Source: Aquibacillus albus (GTDB lineage Bacteria; Bacillota; Bacilli; Bacillales; Amphibacillaceae). From it: 64,000 nucleotides of DNA. A model generated the notes under the pieces. That model was not told where the DNA came from, did not search any database, and saw only the letters and a list, made by a program, of their open reading frames with translations. Both the position numbers and the translations under genes were made by a program. This document shows positions 1-7,094 of the stretch, one piece after another (positions within the stretch are counted from its first letter, which is position 1; each line of letters opens with the position of its first letter). The DNA lies in the NCBI RefSeq assembly GCF_016908325.1, contig NZ_JAFBDR010000012.1, positions 56,589-120,588 on the forward strand, read 5' to 3'.

Positions 1-786
1 TTTACCACTGAGGATGTTAATTTAAAGGCAAAACGATTATTTACTGATAAATTTATTATAAATTTTCTTAAAAGTATGGCGAAAATGGGATTATCTACAT
101 ATTCTTTGGCATATTCTCTAACTACAAAATCTGAGTTAAGACCTATATTAAAAGAGTGGATTCAAACTACCATAATATTAGACGAAAAAGCCTATCAAGT
201 AATGAATAATAAAGGGTTATTAGAGAGACCACCTATTCTGCCTTATCCAAATGAGGCTCACTTTGTAAATAGTAAGATGTTTAAAAAGGGAATACTAGAA
301 AAAAAGCGGGCACTAATTTCTCAAGAAATTACACAACTCTTTGTAAATACAGATACTAATCTGTTAGGAAAAAACTTAATGATGGCATTTGCTCAAGTTG
401 CTAAATCACATTCGGTTAGAAAAATGATGAGGAAAGGAAAGAATATAGCAGAAAAACATGCTTTGACGTTTACTCAAAAATTACAAGAAGAAGATTTGCC
501 AAGTCCATCATCTCTAGATTTAGGTGTTACGGATTCACAAGAAGCACCTTTTTCTGACAAGTTAATGTTGTTTTTAACTGCATTTTTAAATGCTGCAGGG
601 ATTGGAAATTATGGGCTGGCAATGGCTTCAAGTGTGCGACAAGATTTGGCGCTAATGTATGTTAGGTTGACAACTGAAACGGCCTTGTTTGCAGATGATT
701 GTGCAGACCTTTTGATTAAAAATGGGTGGATGGAGGAACCTCCTGAAGCACCTGATCGTAAAGGGTTAATGGACACAAAGGAGTGA
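1..786 (+). CDS. DUF3231 family protein, 5' end cut by the window
   Basis: The frame is open from base 1 to a TGA at 784-786, so 261 residues of the C-terminal part are visible and the start lies outside the window. The first in-window ATG (76) is not the true start, because the residues before it continue the family pattern. The protein resembles the full 336-residue DUF3231 protein at 20023-21033; both end with the same KNGWMEEPP block and share the SDK-plus-helix pattern before it. DUF3231 proteins are about 330 residues, made of two tandem helical bundles found mostly in spore formers. Their function is not established. No signal peptide or membrane segment is apparent in the visible part. 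Confidence 0.85.
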   Translation, partial: FTTEDVNLKAKRLFTDKFIINFLKSMAKMGLSTYSLAYSLTTKSELRPILKEWIQTTIILDEKAYQVMNNKGLLERPPILPYPNEAHFVNSKMFKKGILEKKRALISQEITQLFVNTDTNLLGKNLMMAFAQVAKSHSVRKMMRKGKNIAEKHALTFTQKLQEEDLPSPSSLDLGVTDSQEAPFSDKLMLFLTAFLNAAGIGNYGLAMASSVRQDLALMYVRLTTETALFADDCADLLIKNGWMEEPPEAPDRKGLMDTKE

Positions 787-792
787 TGCGTT

Positions 793-969
793 TTGAGAAA
801 ATATATCTTTGGCATATTATTTGTTCTTATCTTGAGTGTGTTAGTCTCAGGAAAGAATAACAAGATAATGAACTGGTACTATTTTTTTAGGAAATCTCTC
901 TCTATTTACGTTAAGAAAAGTTTTCATGCTTTTAAAAAGAATTTTTTTCTTGATAGCCATGAATTTTGA
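793..969 (+). CDS. possible small membrane or secreted protein, 58 aa
   Basis: A TTG-started frame lies nine bases after an AAAGGAG that overlaps the stop of the DUF3231 gene. The product begins with a short basic stretch and a hydrophobic segment of about 16 residues (YIFGILFVLILSVLVSG), then a basic tail, like a signal anchor. No family is recognised. A competing ATG frame at 786 gives only 24 codons. The tight spacing suggests translation coupled to the DUF3231 gene, but the ORF is short and could be chance. Confidence 0.35.
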   Translation: MRKYIFGILFVLILSVLVSGKNNKIMNWYYFFRKSLSIYVKKSFHAFKKNFFLDSHEF

Positions 970-983
970 GAAGTTTTTACCTG

Positions 984-1033
984 AAGGGTCCGACTCTTGG
1001 ACAGCTGTGCACCTTAGTGGGCCAGACCCTTTT
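984..1033. repeat. degenerate copy of the GGGGTCTGACCCC-type repeat
   Basis: AAGGGTC and GACCCTT arms enclose a GGACAGCTGT stretch that corresponds to the GGACAGTTGTCC module of better copies at 22267 and 24494. Followed by TTTTTG, so it can also fold as a terminator. Confidence 0.5.
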
Positions 1034-1157
1034 TGCTAAAAATAGGCTTCCTCTGAGTGCCTGGCCATGATATGTTTGTACGTTTGTATCATTGTAAAAT
1101 CTCTGATTGTATAAATCGGTTCGACCTCGAACACCAATGCCAAAAATAAAAAACAAC

Positions 1158-1186
1158 GGATCTCAAATAAACTGAGATCCCTTTTT
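1158..1186. terminator. bidirectional rho-independent terminator
   Basis: GGATCTCA and TGAGATCC form an 8-bp perfect stem with a 7-base loop. CTTTTT follows on the plus strand and a T-rich run follows on the minus strand. It has no obvious large gene to serve; the tiny reverse ORF at 1205-1273 would end just before it. Confidence 0.6.
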
Positions 1187-1426
1187 ACTGTCTTTTCCAA
1201 CCGATTAAATGGTAATAATCGCCTTAAACACTCCCCAAAGTACCCCTCCACCTAAAGTCTGAGTTTTGTTCATTCCGCTGCCCGAAGTAATTTCCAGCAT
1301 AAAAGGATATGATTATAATCGACAAATCAATCGGTTGGGGAAATAGGTTATGAAGGTACATCGAATCTTGCGCCTTTTTATCCATTTACTTGACCCCTAG
1401 AGAGAAAGAGAAGAGGGGGAGTTATT

Positions 1427-2734
1427 ATGCGGTTTAGAGATTTTCATCCAAATATTAAATGGAGAATTATGGTTGGGTTTTTTAGTGAAATGATTGGCAG
1501 TATGATTTTTCCGTTTATGGCGATTTACTTTGCAGTTCATTTTGGAGCAAAAATAACTGGGATTCTCTTGATTGTTAATATTGTTGTTGGAGCGATTGTT
1601 GGGATGTATGGTGGCTATTTATCGGATAGTATGGGCCGAAAGAAGTTGATGGTCACAGCAGAAGTTATACGAGCTCTGTCATTAATCGTCATGACTTTGG
1701 CTAACTCTCCTTGGTTAGAATCACCTGCTTTAACATTTTTAATGTTTCTGGCTGTTAGTATTTGTTGGGGAATTGAGGGTCCAGCAACAGATGCCATGCT
1801 GATTGATGTCAGCAGGCCTGAAGAACGGAAGCTGATGTACGCGATCATGTATTGGTCAGGCAACTTATCGCTTGCCTTAGGAGGAGCGGTTGGAGCGTTC
1901 TTATTTAAGGAATATTTATTTTATTTATTTATCGGCATGACAGTCGTATCTAGCGTGGTTGCTTTCGTGTTAATTTTCTTTATTGAAGAAAGCTTTTTTC
2001 CGAATCAAACGAAAAAACAAACGAATGGGGGAAGGTTTCAGGTCTTTACAGATATCATTCAGAGCTATAAAACAGTAGCAAAGGATAAAGTTTTTATCTT
2101 GTTTGTTATTGCGGGGTTATTTATCCAATCGCTTGAATTTCAATTAACCAATTACATTGCGGTCAGGTTGCACGAACAGATGCCCGGTCAAAATTTGTTT
2201 CAATGGTCAATTGATGGATTGCAAATGACAGGGATTTTAAGAACAGAAAACACGGTGCTTGTTGTACTGTTCGCGGCACTAATTACTAAGTTGATCCATA
2301 AGTATAAAGATAAGCGTATCTTTTTAACGTCGATTGTATTGTTTACGATCGGCTATACGGCGATTAGTTATTTTGATAACATTTGGATTTTATTTGTGGC
2401 AATGGTGATTGCAACGTTAGGAGAACTTATGCGCGTTCCAGTTCAACAAGGCTATATGGCTGCGATTCCACCGGATGATAAAAGAAGCAGCTACATGGCC
2501 GTCAATGCCTTTACATTCCAAGGCTCAATGATTCTTGCTTCTCTATCTGTAACGTTAGGAGCGTATCTCTCCAAAGAATTGATGAGTATCTTTTTACTAA
2601 TTACGGGATTGATTGGTTTTCTCATGATCAATAAAATTATTCCTGGCTTAGAGCGAAGAGTTCAAAATCAGGGAGAAGATTTAGCATCTACTGAAAAGGA
2701 ACAAGACTTTGTTTTGAGGGAGCAAGTGGAGTGA
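1427..2734 (+). CDS. MFS transporter
   Basis: A 435-residue integral membrane protein of about 12 hydrophobic segments, which is the usual major facilitator length. The loop between segments 2 and 3 carries the family signature GGYLSDSMGRKK (about residues 62-73), the A-motif of proton-coupled carriers. The two six-helix halves are joined by a hydrophilic loop near residues 190-215. A strong AGAGGGGGAG precedes the ATG. The substrate cannot be told from sequence; relatives in Bacillaceae are annotated as drug or general efflux carriers. It stands alone, followed by a long hairpin shared with the convergent BCCT gene, so it is probably monocistronic. Confidence 0.85.
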   Translation: MRFRDFHPNIKWRIMVGFFSEMIGSMIFPFMAIYFAVHFGAKITGILLIVNIVVGAIVGMYGGYLSDSMGRKKLMVTAEVIRALSLIVMTLANSPWLESPALTFLMFLAVSICWGIEGPATDAMLIDVSRPEERKLMYAIMYWSGNLSLALGGAVGAFLFKEYLFYLFIGMTVVSSVVAFVLIFFIEESFFPNQTKKQTNGGRFQVFTDIIQSYKTVAKDKVFILFVIAGLFIQSLEFQLTNYIAVRLHEQMPGQNLFQWSIDGLQMTGILRTENTVLVVLFAALITKLIHKYKDKRIFLTSIVLFTIGYTAISYFDNIWILFVAMVIATLGELMRVPVQQGYMAAIPPDDKRSSYMAVNAFTFQGSMILASLSVTLGAYLSKELMSIFLLITGLIGFLMINKIIPGLERRVQNQGEDLASTEKEQDFVLREQVE

Positions 2735-2740
2735 AGGTAA

Positions 2741-2794
2741 CATCGTTAAAAAACCACCCTTAGCTCGAAAGCGTAAGGGTGGTTTTTAACGATG
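2741..2794. terminator. bidirectional terminator between MFS and BCCT genes
   Basis: A stem of about 21 bp is formed by 2741-2762 and 2774-2794, with GGGTGG/CCACCC in its middle and A- and T-runs within the arms. It sits exactly between two convergent stop codons, so it can end both transcripts. Confidence 0.85.
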
Positions 2795-2807
2795 TCGTCT
2801 TTTACAA

Positions 2808-4343
2808 TTAAGTTAATTCCCCGCGTTGTTCACGTTTTTGCCGCTTGCGGTCTTTCCTTTTTATTTTTACGATTTCATGATCAATTGCTTTATAGAAGGA
2901 GAATGCCATTAACATCATAATAACTGAAAATGGCAGTGCAGCAATGATTAACATATTTTGTAGACCTGGCGTACCGCCAAAGTAAACAATGATTGCTGCC
3001 AACGCTGACATCGTAAGTCCCCATGTGATTTTAACCGAATTAGCAGGATTGATAGAGCCACCTGTACTTAGCATTCCCAGCACAAACGTTGCTGAATCAG
3101 CTGAAGTGATAAAAAAGACGGCAATCACGATGATGGTAATTAATGACATCATTATGCCTAACGGATAGTGCTGTAACACGCCAAACGTAGTTGTTTCTAG
3201 TGTGTACTCAGAAATGAGATCAATTCCGTTTTGCTCAATATTCAATGCGGAAACACCAAATACGGCAAAAAAGATAAAGCACACAATGGCTGGTACAAAT
3301 AATACACCAAGCATAAATTCTTTAATGGTACGGCCTTTGGATATTCTAGCGATAAATATGCCTACAAATGGTGCCCATGAAATCCACCATGCCCAGTAGA
3401 AAATAGTCCAACTGTTTATCCATGTACGGCCTTGTTCATTAAGCGGCGATAGGTAAAAGCTCATATGAAAAAAATTAGCTATGTAGCCACCAAGTGTTGT
3501 TATAAACATGTTTAAAATGTATAACGTAGGTCCTACAATGAATAGAAGAAGCATTAGTATTAATCCGAGCACCATATTGGCGTTACTCAAGTGTTTAATA
3601 CCTTTACCAATTCCAGACCACGCGGAAATGATGAACAGCACGGTGGCAACAACAAGAATCGCTAATTGCATTCCAAAGTTATTTGGTGTGCCAAATAGAT
3701 AAGACAATCCGCCGTTAATTTGTGCGGATCCAAAACCTAGCGTAGAAGCTACCCCGACAATCGTTGCAAAAATAGCTAATATATCAATTAATGTTCCTGG
3801 CTTGCCTCGCATACTTTTTTCGCCAAATACAGGTATGAGTGTTGCACTAATTAGTCCTGGGTAATCCTTTCGAAATTTGAAATATGCTAAAACAAGTGCT
3901 ACAACGGCGTACACTGCCCAGGCATGTATCCCCCAATGGAAAAAGGAATATTGAAGCGACTCTTTAATTGCCTCGTTGGATCCGACCTCCGCACCTGGTG
4001 GGCTTTTAAATGCATGGGAAATTGGTTCTGCAGTTGTCCAAAAAACAAGTCCAATTCCCATCCCTGCACTAAATAGCATGGCAAACCATGTAGCTAATTT
4101 AAAGTCAGGTTTATCATCGTCTTTACCTAATTTAATTTTTCCAAACCGAGAAAAAATTAAATAGATACAGAAAGCTAATAACAACATAATAATTAATAGG
4201 TAGTACCAACCAAATGCTTTAGAAATAAATGCTGTTATGTTTGATGTTACGCTTTGTAAATGTCCGGGAGCAATCCCACCCCATAGTACTAACACAACGC
4301 AAATAAGTAATGCGTACCAAAAAACCGAGCTTATATTCTTCAC
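2808..4343 (-). CDS. opuD: BCCT family glycine betaine/carnitine/choline transporter
   Basis: A 511-residue, 12-segment secondary carrier of the betaine-choline-carnitine family. Family hallmarks are seen: GMGIGLVFWTTAEP (about residues 93-106) in the sodium and substrate region, and the aromatic segment FYWAWWISWAPFVGIF (about 312-327), whose tryptophans bind trimethylammonium compounds. The C-terminus is a basic cytoplasmic tail rich in Lys and Arg, typical of osmosensing members. OpuD of Bacillus subtilis is 512 residues, so the gene is full length. It would import glycine betaine by sodium symport under high osmolarity. Exact substrate (betaine, choline or ectoine) is inferred from the family. 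It is transcribed alone, convergent to the MFS gene. Confidence 0.85.
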   Translation of the reverse strand: MKNISSVFWYALLICVVLVLWGGIAPGHLQSVTSNITAFISKAFGWYYLLIIMLLLAFCIYLIFSRFGKIKLGKDDDKPDFKLATWFAMLFSAGMGIGLVFWTTAEPISHAFKSPPGAEVGSNEAIKESLQYSFFHWGIHAWAVYAVVALVLAYFKFRKDYPGLISATLIPVFGEKSMRGKPGTLIDILAIFATIVGVASTLGFGSAQINGGLSYLFGTPNNFGMQLAILVVATVLFIISAWSGIGKGIKHLSNANMVLGLILMLLLFIVGPTLYILNMFITTLGGYIANFFHMSFYLSPLNEQGRTWINSWTIFYWAWWISWAPFVGIFIARISKGRTIKEFMLGVLFVPAIVCFIFFAVFGVSALNIEQNGIDLISEYTLETTTFGVLQHYPLGIMMSLITIIVIAVFFITSADSATFVLGMLSTGGSINPANSVKITWGLTMSALAAIIVYFGGTPGLQNMLIIAALPFSVIMMLMAFSFYKAIDHEIVKIKRKDRKRQKREQRGELT

Positions 4344-4459
4344 AATCTCACCTCATGTATCATATTTTCAGTAACTTATTCAGTATCCCTTAATGTTCCA
4401 CACCTCCAAATTTTTATAACCGTAATCAGGGTGATGTTTTGTGCACCGCAGGAGTATAA

Positions 4460-4472
4460 GGGGTCTGACCCC
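4460..4472. repeat. GGGGTCTGACCCC repeat core
   Basis: A single isolated core lies in the divergent region between the opuD-like and dsbA-like genes. Unlike most copies it is not next to a stop codon. Confidence 0.6.
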
Positions 4473-4708
4473 AAAATGCGTATCGGTGACAATTTTTTAT
4501 GTCATGGAGAATATTTCCTTGGAAATAATTGCGGTGTTATGTCGAATCAATTCCTTCATAAGAGACAATTTAACAGAAAGTGACAAATCAAATGTGACAG
4601 GGCTTTTCGCAAAGTGTGTCGTTGATAGAATTTTGTTTTGTATCATCTATTAAAGATTGTACGTAGACACGGAGGCCTTAGTTAAACAAGCACTAACCAA
4701 GACTATTC

Positions 4709-4727
4709 GTATACCATTGCGGTATAC
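4709..4727 (+). promoter_or_regulatory. inverted-repeat operator candidate upstream of the dsbA-like gene
   Basis: GTATACC, a 5-base spacer ATTGC, then GGTATAC: a perfect 7+7 palindrome eight bases before a TATAAT. The half-sites ATACC/GGTAT match those of the three yrk operators 1 kb downstream, but the spacer is five rather than six bases. A related repressor or the same regulator could bind here; this is inferred. Confidence 0.45.
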
Positions 4728-4762
4728 TAATTCTTATAATAAGGTAAATGGAGGGATGAATG

Positions 4763-5398
4763 ATGCACATTGAAATGTGGACGGACTTTGCTTGACCGTT
4801 TTGCTATATTGGCAAAAGGCGTCTGGAGGGCGCTCTTCAACAGATTGACCATCCAATTGAAGTTACTTATAGATGCTTCGAATTGGATCCCACAATGGAA
4901 CGAGATGTAAAAGAAAATATCTATGAAAAATTATCGAAAAAATATGGAATGAGTATCGAGGAAGCGAAAGCAAATACCCAGAACATGGTGCAAATGGCGA
5001 AAGAGGCTGGCTTGGATTATCAGATGGATACACTCATTTTGACTAATACATTTGATGCCCATCGGTTGGCTGTTTTCGCTAAGAAACATGGTCTTATGAA
5101 AGAAATGACAGAAAGAATTTTACATGCTTATTTTTCTGAATCCAAGCACATTGGTAATCACGAAACATTAGCGGAACTTGCTGAGGAAGTTGGATTGAAT
5201 CGAGAAGCGGTAGTTCATATGCTTGAAAGCGATGAGATGGAGAAAGAAGTACGTGCTGATGAGCAACAAGCTAATGAGTATGCCATTAGTGGTGTGCCTT
5301 TCTTTCTCATTAACAAAAAGTACGCCCTCAATGGTGCACAGCCAACAGAGGTTTTTGTCCAAGCATTGGAAAAAGTGATAGCAGAAGATCAATCATAA
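4763..5398 (+). CDS. DsbA/FrnE-like thiol oxidoreductase with in-frame TGA at the first active-site Cys (candidate selenoprotein)
   Basis: Read through one TGA, this is a complete 211-residue FrnE-type DsbA protein: beta strand HIEMWTDFA, then TGA-P-F-C-Y-I-G-K-R-R where the family has CPFCYIGKRR, the inserted helical domain (about 45-165) and the cis-Pro strand ISGVPFFLINKKYALNGA near 170-187. The TGA (4793-4795, codon 11) falls exactly on the nucleophilic cysteine codon; Cys14 is kept. Everything after it is intact, so decay is limited to that codon or the codon means selenocysteine. A ribosome site GGAGGGATGA precedes ATG 4763. An internal ATG at 4883 would drop the redox motif and is unlikely to be the real start. 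A hairpin that could serve as SECIS follows at 4816-4837. Selenocysteine machinery is not in this window. A TGC/TGT to TGA nonsense mutation is the alternative. Family assignment is secure; decoding is not. Confidence 0.75.
4816..4837 (+). promoter_or_regulatory. candidate SECIS-like hairpin
   Basis: AAGGCG pairs with CGC-U-CUU, giving 6 bp with one bulged U (4834) and a nine-base G-rich loop (4822-4830). The loop starts 26 nt after the TGA, within the range usual for bacterial SECIS elements, and includes GG. A second hairpin, TTTTGC/GCAAAA (4799-4817), lies nearer the TGA and competes with it. Bacterial SECIS elements vary greatly, so this is only suggestive. Confidence 0.35.
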
Positions 5399-5401
5399 AT
5401 A

Positions 5402-5437
5402 GATGCTGGTTACTGGTTGAAAAGTAACCAGCATTTA
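5402..5437 (+). terminator. terminator after the dsbA-like gene
   Basis: ATGCTGGTTACT pairs with AGTAACCAGCAT just after the stop, followed by a short TTT run. It separates this gene from the yrk-type operon. Confidence 0.75.
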
Positions 5438-5649
5438 AACAACTGTATAGAAGATATCATTAAAGCAAGAGCCATGTTGCTGATTCTGAAGCGGGAGATT
5501 TCCACTCCAACAATTTAAACAAACGTTTGATCAAATAGAGAGAACAATGAAAACTTCAGCAGGGTACTGAGCAACGTTTGATTGAGTGTACCCACTAGCG
5601 TCTCGTATGGAATGAGAAGAGGATGGAAACAAGTTTATATCTCTTTCGG

Positions 5650-5678
5650 TTGACAATATACCATAACGGGTATAAAAT
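5650..5678 (+). promoter_or_regulatory. sulfur-operon promoter P1 with CsoR/CstR-type operator
   Basis: TTGACA (5650-5655), 17-base spacer, TAAAAT (5673-5678). The spacer contains ATACCATAACGGGTAT (5658-5673), the A/T-flanked CC-N6-GG dyad bound by CsoR-family repressors. A repressor there would block RNA polymerase. Confidence 0.7.
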
Positions 5679-5730
5679 ATGACTTGTCAACTGCTCCTAA
5701 AGCTAGTGAATAGGAGCGAAAAATTTTTAG

Positions 5731-5759
5731 TTGACAAAATACCTGTATGGGTATAATAT
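5731..5759 (+). promoter_or_regulatory. sulfur-operon promoter P2 with CsoR/CstR-type operator
   Basis: TTGACA (5731-5736), 17-base spacer, TAATAT (5754-5759), with the operator ATACCTGTATGGGTAT at 5739-5754. Best-placed promoter of the set relative to the yrkE start. Confidence 0.75.
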
Positions 5760-5832
5760 GAAAAGTGTTTTAACGGTTTGGACTAATTAACCGGACAGGA
5801 ATTTCTGGATTAAAAAGAAGGGCTAATTTTTT

Positions 5833-5861
5833 TTGAGACAAAATATACCCTATAGGGTAAT
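5833..5861 (+). promoter_or_regulatory. third CsoR/CstR-type operator, next to the yrkE ribosome site
   Basis: TACCCTATAGGGTA (5846-5859) is a perfect 14-bp palindrome. TTGAGA (5833-5838) and GGTAAT (5856-5861) mimic a promoter, but a start from it would fall inside the ribosome site GAGGAGG (5869-5875), so it more likely acts as an extra operator on P1/P2 transcripts' template. Confidence 0.65.
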
Positions 5862-5882
5862 TGAGAACGAGGAGGAATCACA

Positions 5883-6362
5883 ATGTCTGATAGAAAGAAA
5901 ACAACCATTGTCCTGTTCAGTGGTGATTACGATAAAACAATGGCAGCCTATATTATTGCAAACGGGGCGGCCGCTTATGATCATGAAGTTACTATTTTCC
6001 ACACTTTTTGGGGGTTAAATGCACTACGGAAAGACACACAAGTGCCAGTAAATAAAGGCTTCTTAGAAAAAATGTTTGGAAAAATGATGCCACGTGGCGC
6101 CGATAAAATGAGGCTTTCAAAAATGCATTTTGCAGGAATGGGTCCAAAAATGATTAAACAAGTGATGAAAAAGCATAATGCGCTGTCTTTACCACAACTA
6201 GTTGAAATGGCACAAGAACAAGAGGTGAAGCTAATTGCATGCACGATGACGATGGATCTTCTTGGTCTGCAAAAAGAAGAGTTGCTCGATGGGCTAGATT
6301 ATGCAGGAGTTGCTGCTTATATCGGTGACGCAGAAGAAGGAAACGTAAATCTGTTTATCTAG
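5883..6362 (+). CDS. yrkE: DsrE/DsrF family sulfur-relay protein (YrkE-like)
   Basis: A 159-residue DsrE-like protein, matching the size of Bacillus subtilis YrkE. It starts TTIVLFSGDYDKTMAAYIIA, the first strand and helix of the DsrE fold, and carries FHTFWGLNALR, a stretch conserved in the subfamily. A conserved cysteine near residue 120 (LIACTMTMDLLG) is the likely persulfide carrier. Members pass sulfane sulfur between rhodaneses and TusA proteins. It is the first gene of a co-directional set of five (DsrE, TusA-rhodanese, rhodanese-hydrolase, TusA, TauE) in the same order as yrkEFHIJ. GAGGAGG lies eight bases before the ATG. Expression should rise when sulfide or persulfide stress releases the CstR-type repressor; that is inferred from the operators. 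Confidence 0.85.
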   Translation: MSDRKKTTIVLFSGDYDKTMAAYIIANGAAAYDHEVTIFHTFWGLNALRKDTQVPVNKGFLEKMFGKMMPRGADKMRLSKMHFAGMGPKMIKQVMKKHNALSLPQLVEMAQEQEVKLIACTMTMDLLGLQKEELLDGLDYAGVAAYIGDAEEGNVNLFI

Positions 6363-6479
6363 TAACCGTAGAAAGGATAAGCAGGCATATCAAATGAAAA
6401 AATACACGTGTTATAAAAGAAAAATTTTAAAAGTGAAAAATACCATGACAGGTAATAAAAATAGGAGGTTGTATGTTAA

Positions 6480-7055
6480 ATGGAAATGATCAATACTGAT
6501 ATTGTTTTAGATGCCAAAGGGTTAGCTTGCCCTATGCCAATTGTAAAAACGAAGAAAGCAATGAATCACTTAGAGCCTGGGCAAGTGATAGAGGTTCAGG
6601 CAACGGATAAAGGGTCAAAAGCAGACTTGAAAGCATGGGCAGAAAGTTCAGGTCATCAATATTTAGGAACAGTAGAAGCTGGTAATGTGTTAAAGCATTA
6701 TCTTCGTAAAGCAAGTGGAGAAGAAAATATTCCAAAGAAGCATCCGCATGTCATGAAAAACGAGGAATTAGAGCAAAAACTTTCATCCAGTGAGGAATTG
6801 ACTGTGCTAGATGTAAGAGAACATGCCGAATACGTGTTTAGTCACATTCCAAAGGCTAAATCAATTCCGCTTGGGGAGTTAGAGAATCGTTTCCATGAAT
6901 TACATTCTGAAACTCCAATTTATGTCGTTTGTCGAACTGGAAATCGTAGTGATTTAGCAGCACAAAAGCTTGCGAATAAAGGATTTAAACACGTAGTAAA
7001 TGTTGTCCCAGGGATGAGCGAGTGGAAAGGTCAAACGGAAAAAACGGTAGATTAA
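6480..7055 (+). CDS. yrkF: TusA-rhodanese fusion sulfurtransferase (YrkF-like)
   Basis: A 191-residue fusion. The N-terminal TusA domain (about 1-80) has the signature GLACPMPIVKTKKA with the persulfide-forming Cys; the C-terminal rhodanese domain (about 95-190) has the active loop CRTGNRS with its catalytic cysteine. It would take sulfur from persulfides and hand it on between its own domains or to the neighbouring DsrE and TusA proteins. AGGAGG sits 11 bases before ATG 6480; ATG 6486 is an alternative. The TusA half is close to the stand-alone TusA at 8239, sharing the GLACPMPIVKTKKA block, which points to duplication within the operon. Confidence 0.9.
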   Translation: MEMINTDIVLDAKGLACPMPIVKTKKAMNHLEPGQVIEVQATDKGSKADLKAWAESSGHQYLGTVEAGNVLKHYLRKASGEENIPKKHPHVMKNEELEQKLSSSEELTVLDVREHAEYVFSHIPKAKSIPLGELENRFHELHSETPIYVVCRTGNRSDLAAQKLANKGFKHVVNVVPGMSEWKGQTEKTVD

Positions 7056-7094
7056 ATTTTTTTGAATAAAAATATACAGTGGGAGGTATTTCGG

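Larger units (their letters stand above)
787..1426. other. intergenic stretch between DUF3231 and the MFS gene
   Basis: Apart from the tiny ORF at 793-969, it holds a degenerate copy of the modular repeat (984-1033), a T-flanked hairpin (1158-1186) and a 22-codon reverse ORF at 1205-1273 discussed in the findings. No conventional gene is visible; the 71-codon reverse frame at 1036-1251 runs straight through the hairpin and is rejected. Confidence 0.6.
4344..4762. other. divergent intergenic region upstream of opuD-like and dsbA-like genes
   Basis: Contains the opuD-like promoter side, one repeat core (4460-4472), and near the right end a perfect inverted repeat (4709-4727) followed by TATAAT (4735-4740) and GGAGGGATGA before the dsbA-like start. 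A 70-codon frame at 4441-4653 crosses the repeat and resembles nothing; it is not called. Confidence 0.55.
5399..5882. other. regulatory region upstream of the sulfur operon
   Basis: After the terminator there are about 200 bases without recognisable genes, then three operator-promoter modules described separately. No CsoR/CstR-type repressor gene (yrkD equivalent) is present here, so the regulator must be encoded elsewhere. Confidence 0.7.

Noticed and set aside
1036..1251. 71-codon reverse ORF near the start of the window
   Set aside because: It passes through a perfect terminator hairpin, has no family resemblance and no ribosome site.
4441..4653. 70-codon plus ORF upstream of the dsbA-like gene
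   Set aside because: It starts in repeat sequence and translates the GGGGTCTGACCCC core; composition is not protein-like.
4883..5398. A shorter DsbA-like ORF starting at the internal ATG 4883
   Set aside because: It lacks the first strand and the redox motif, has no ribosome site, and the conserved family sequence continues upstream to ATG 4763 through the TGA.
7062..7094. Upstream start for the rhodanese-hydrolase gene
   Set aside because: The GGGAGG at 7081-7086 places translation at ATG 7095; the earlier start adds unrelated residues.
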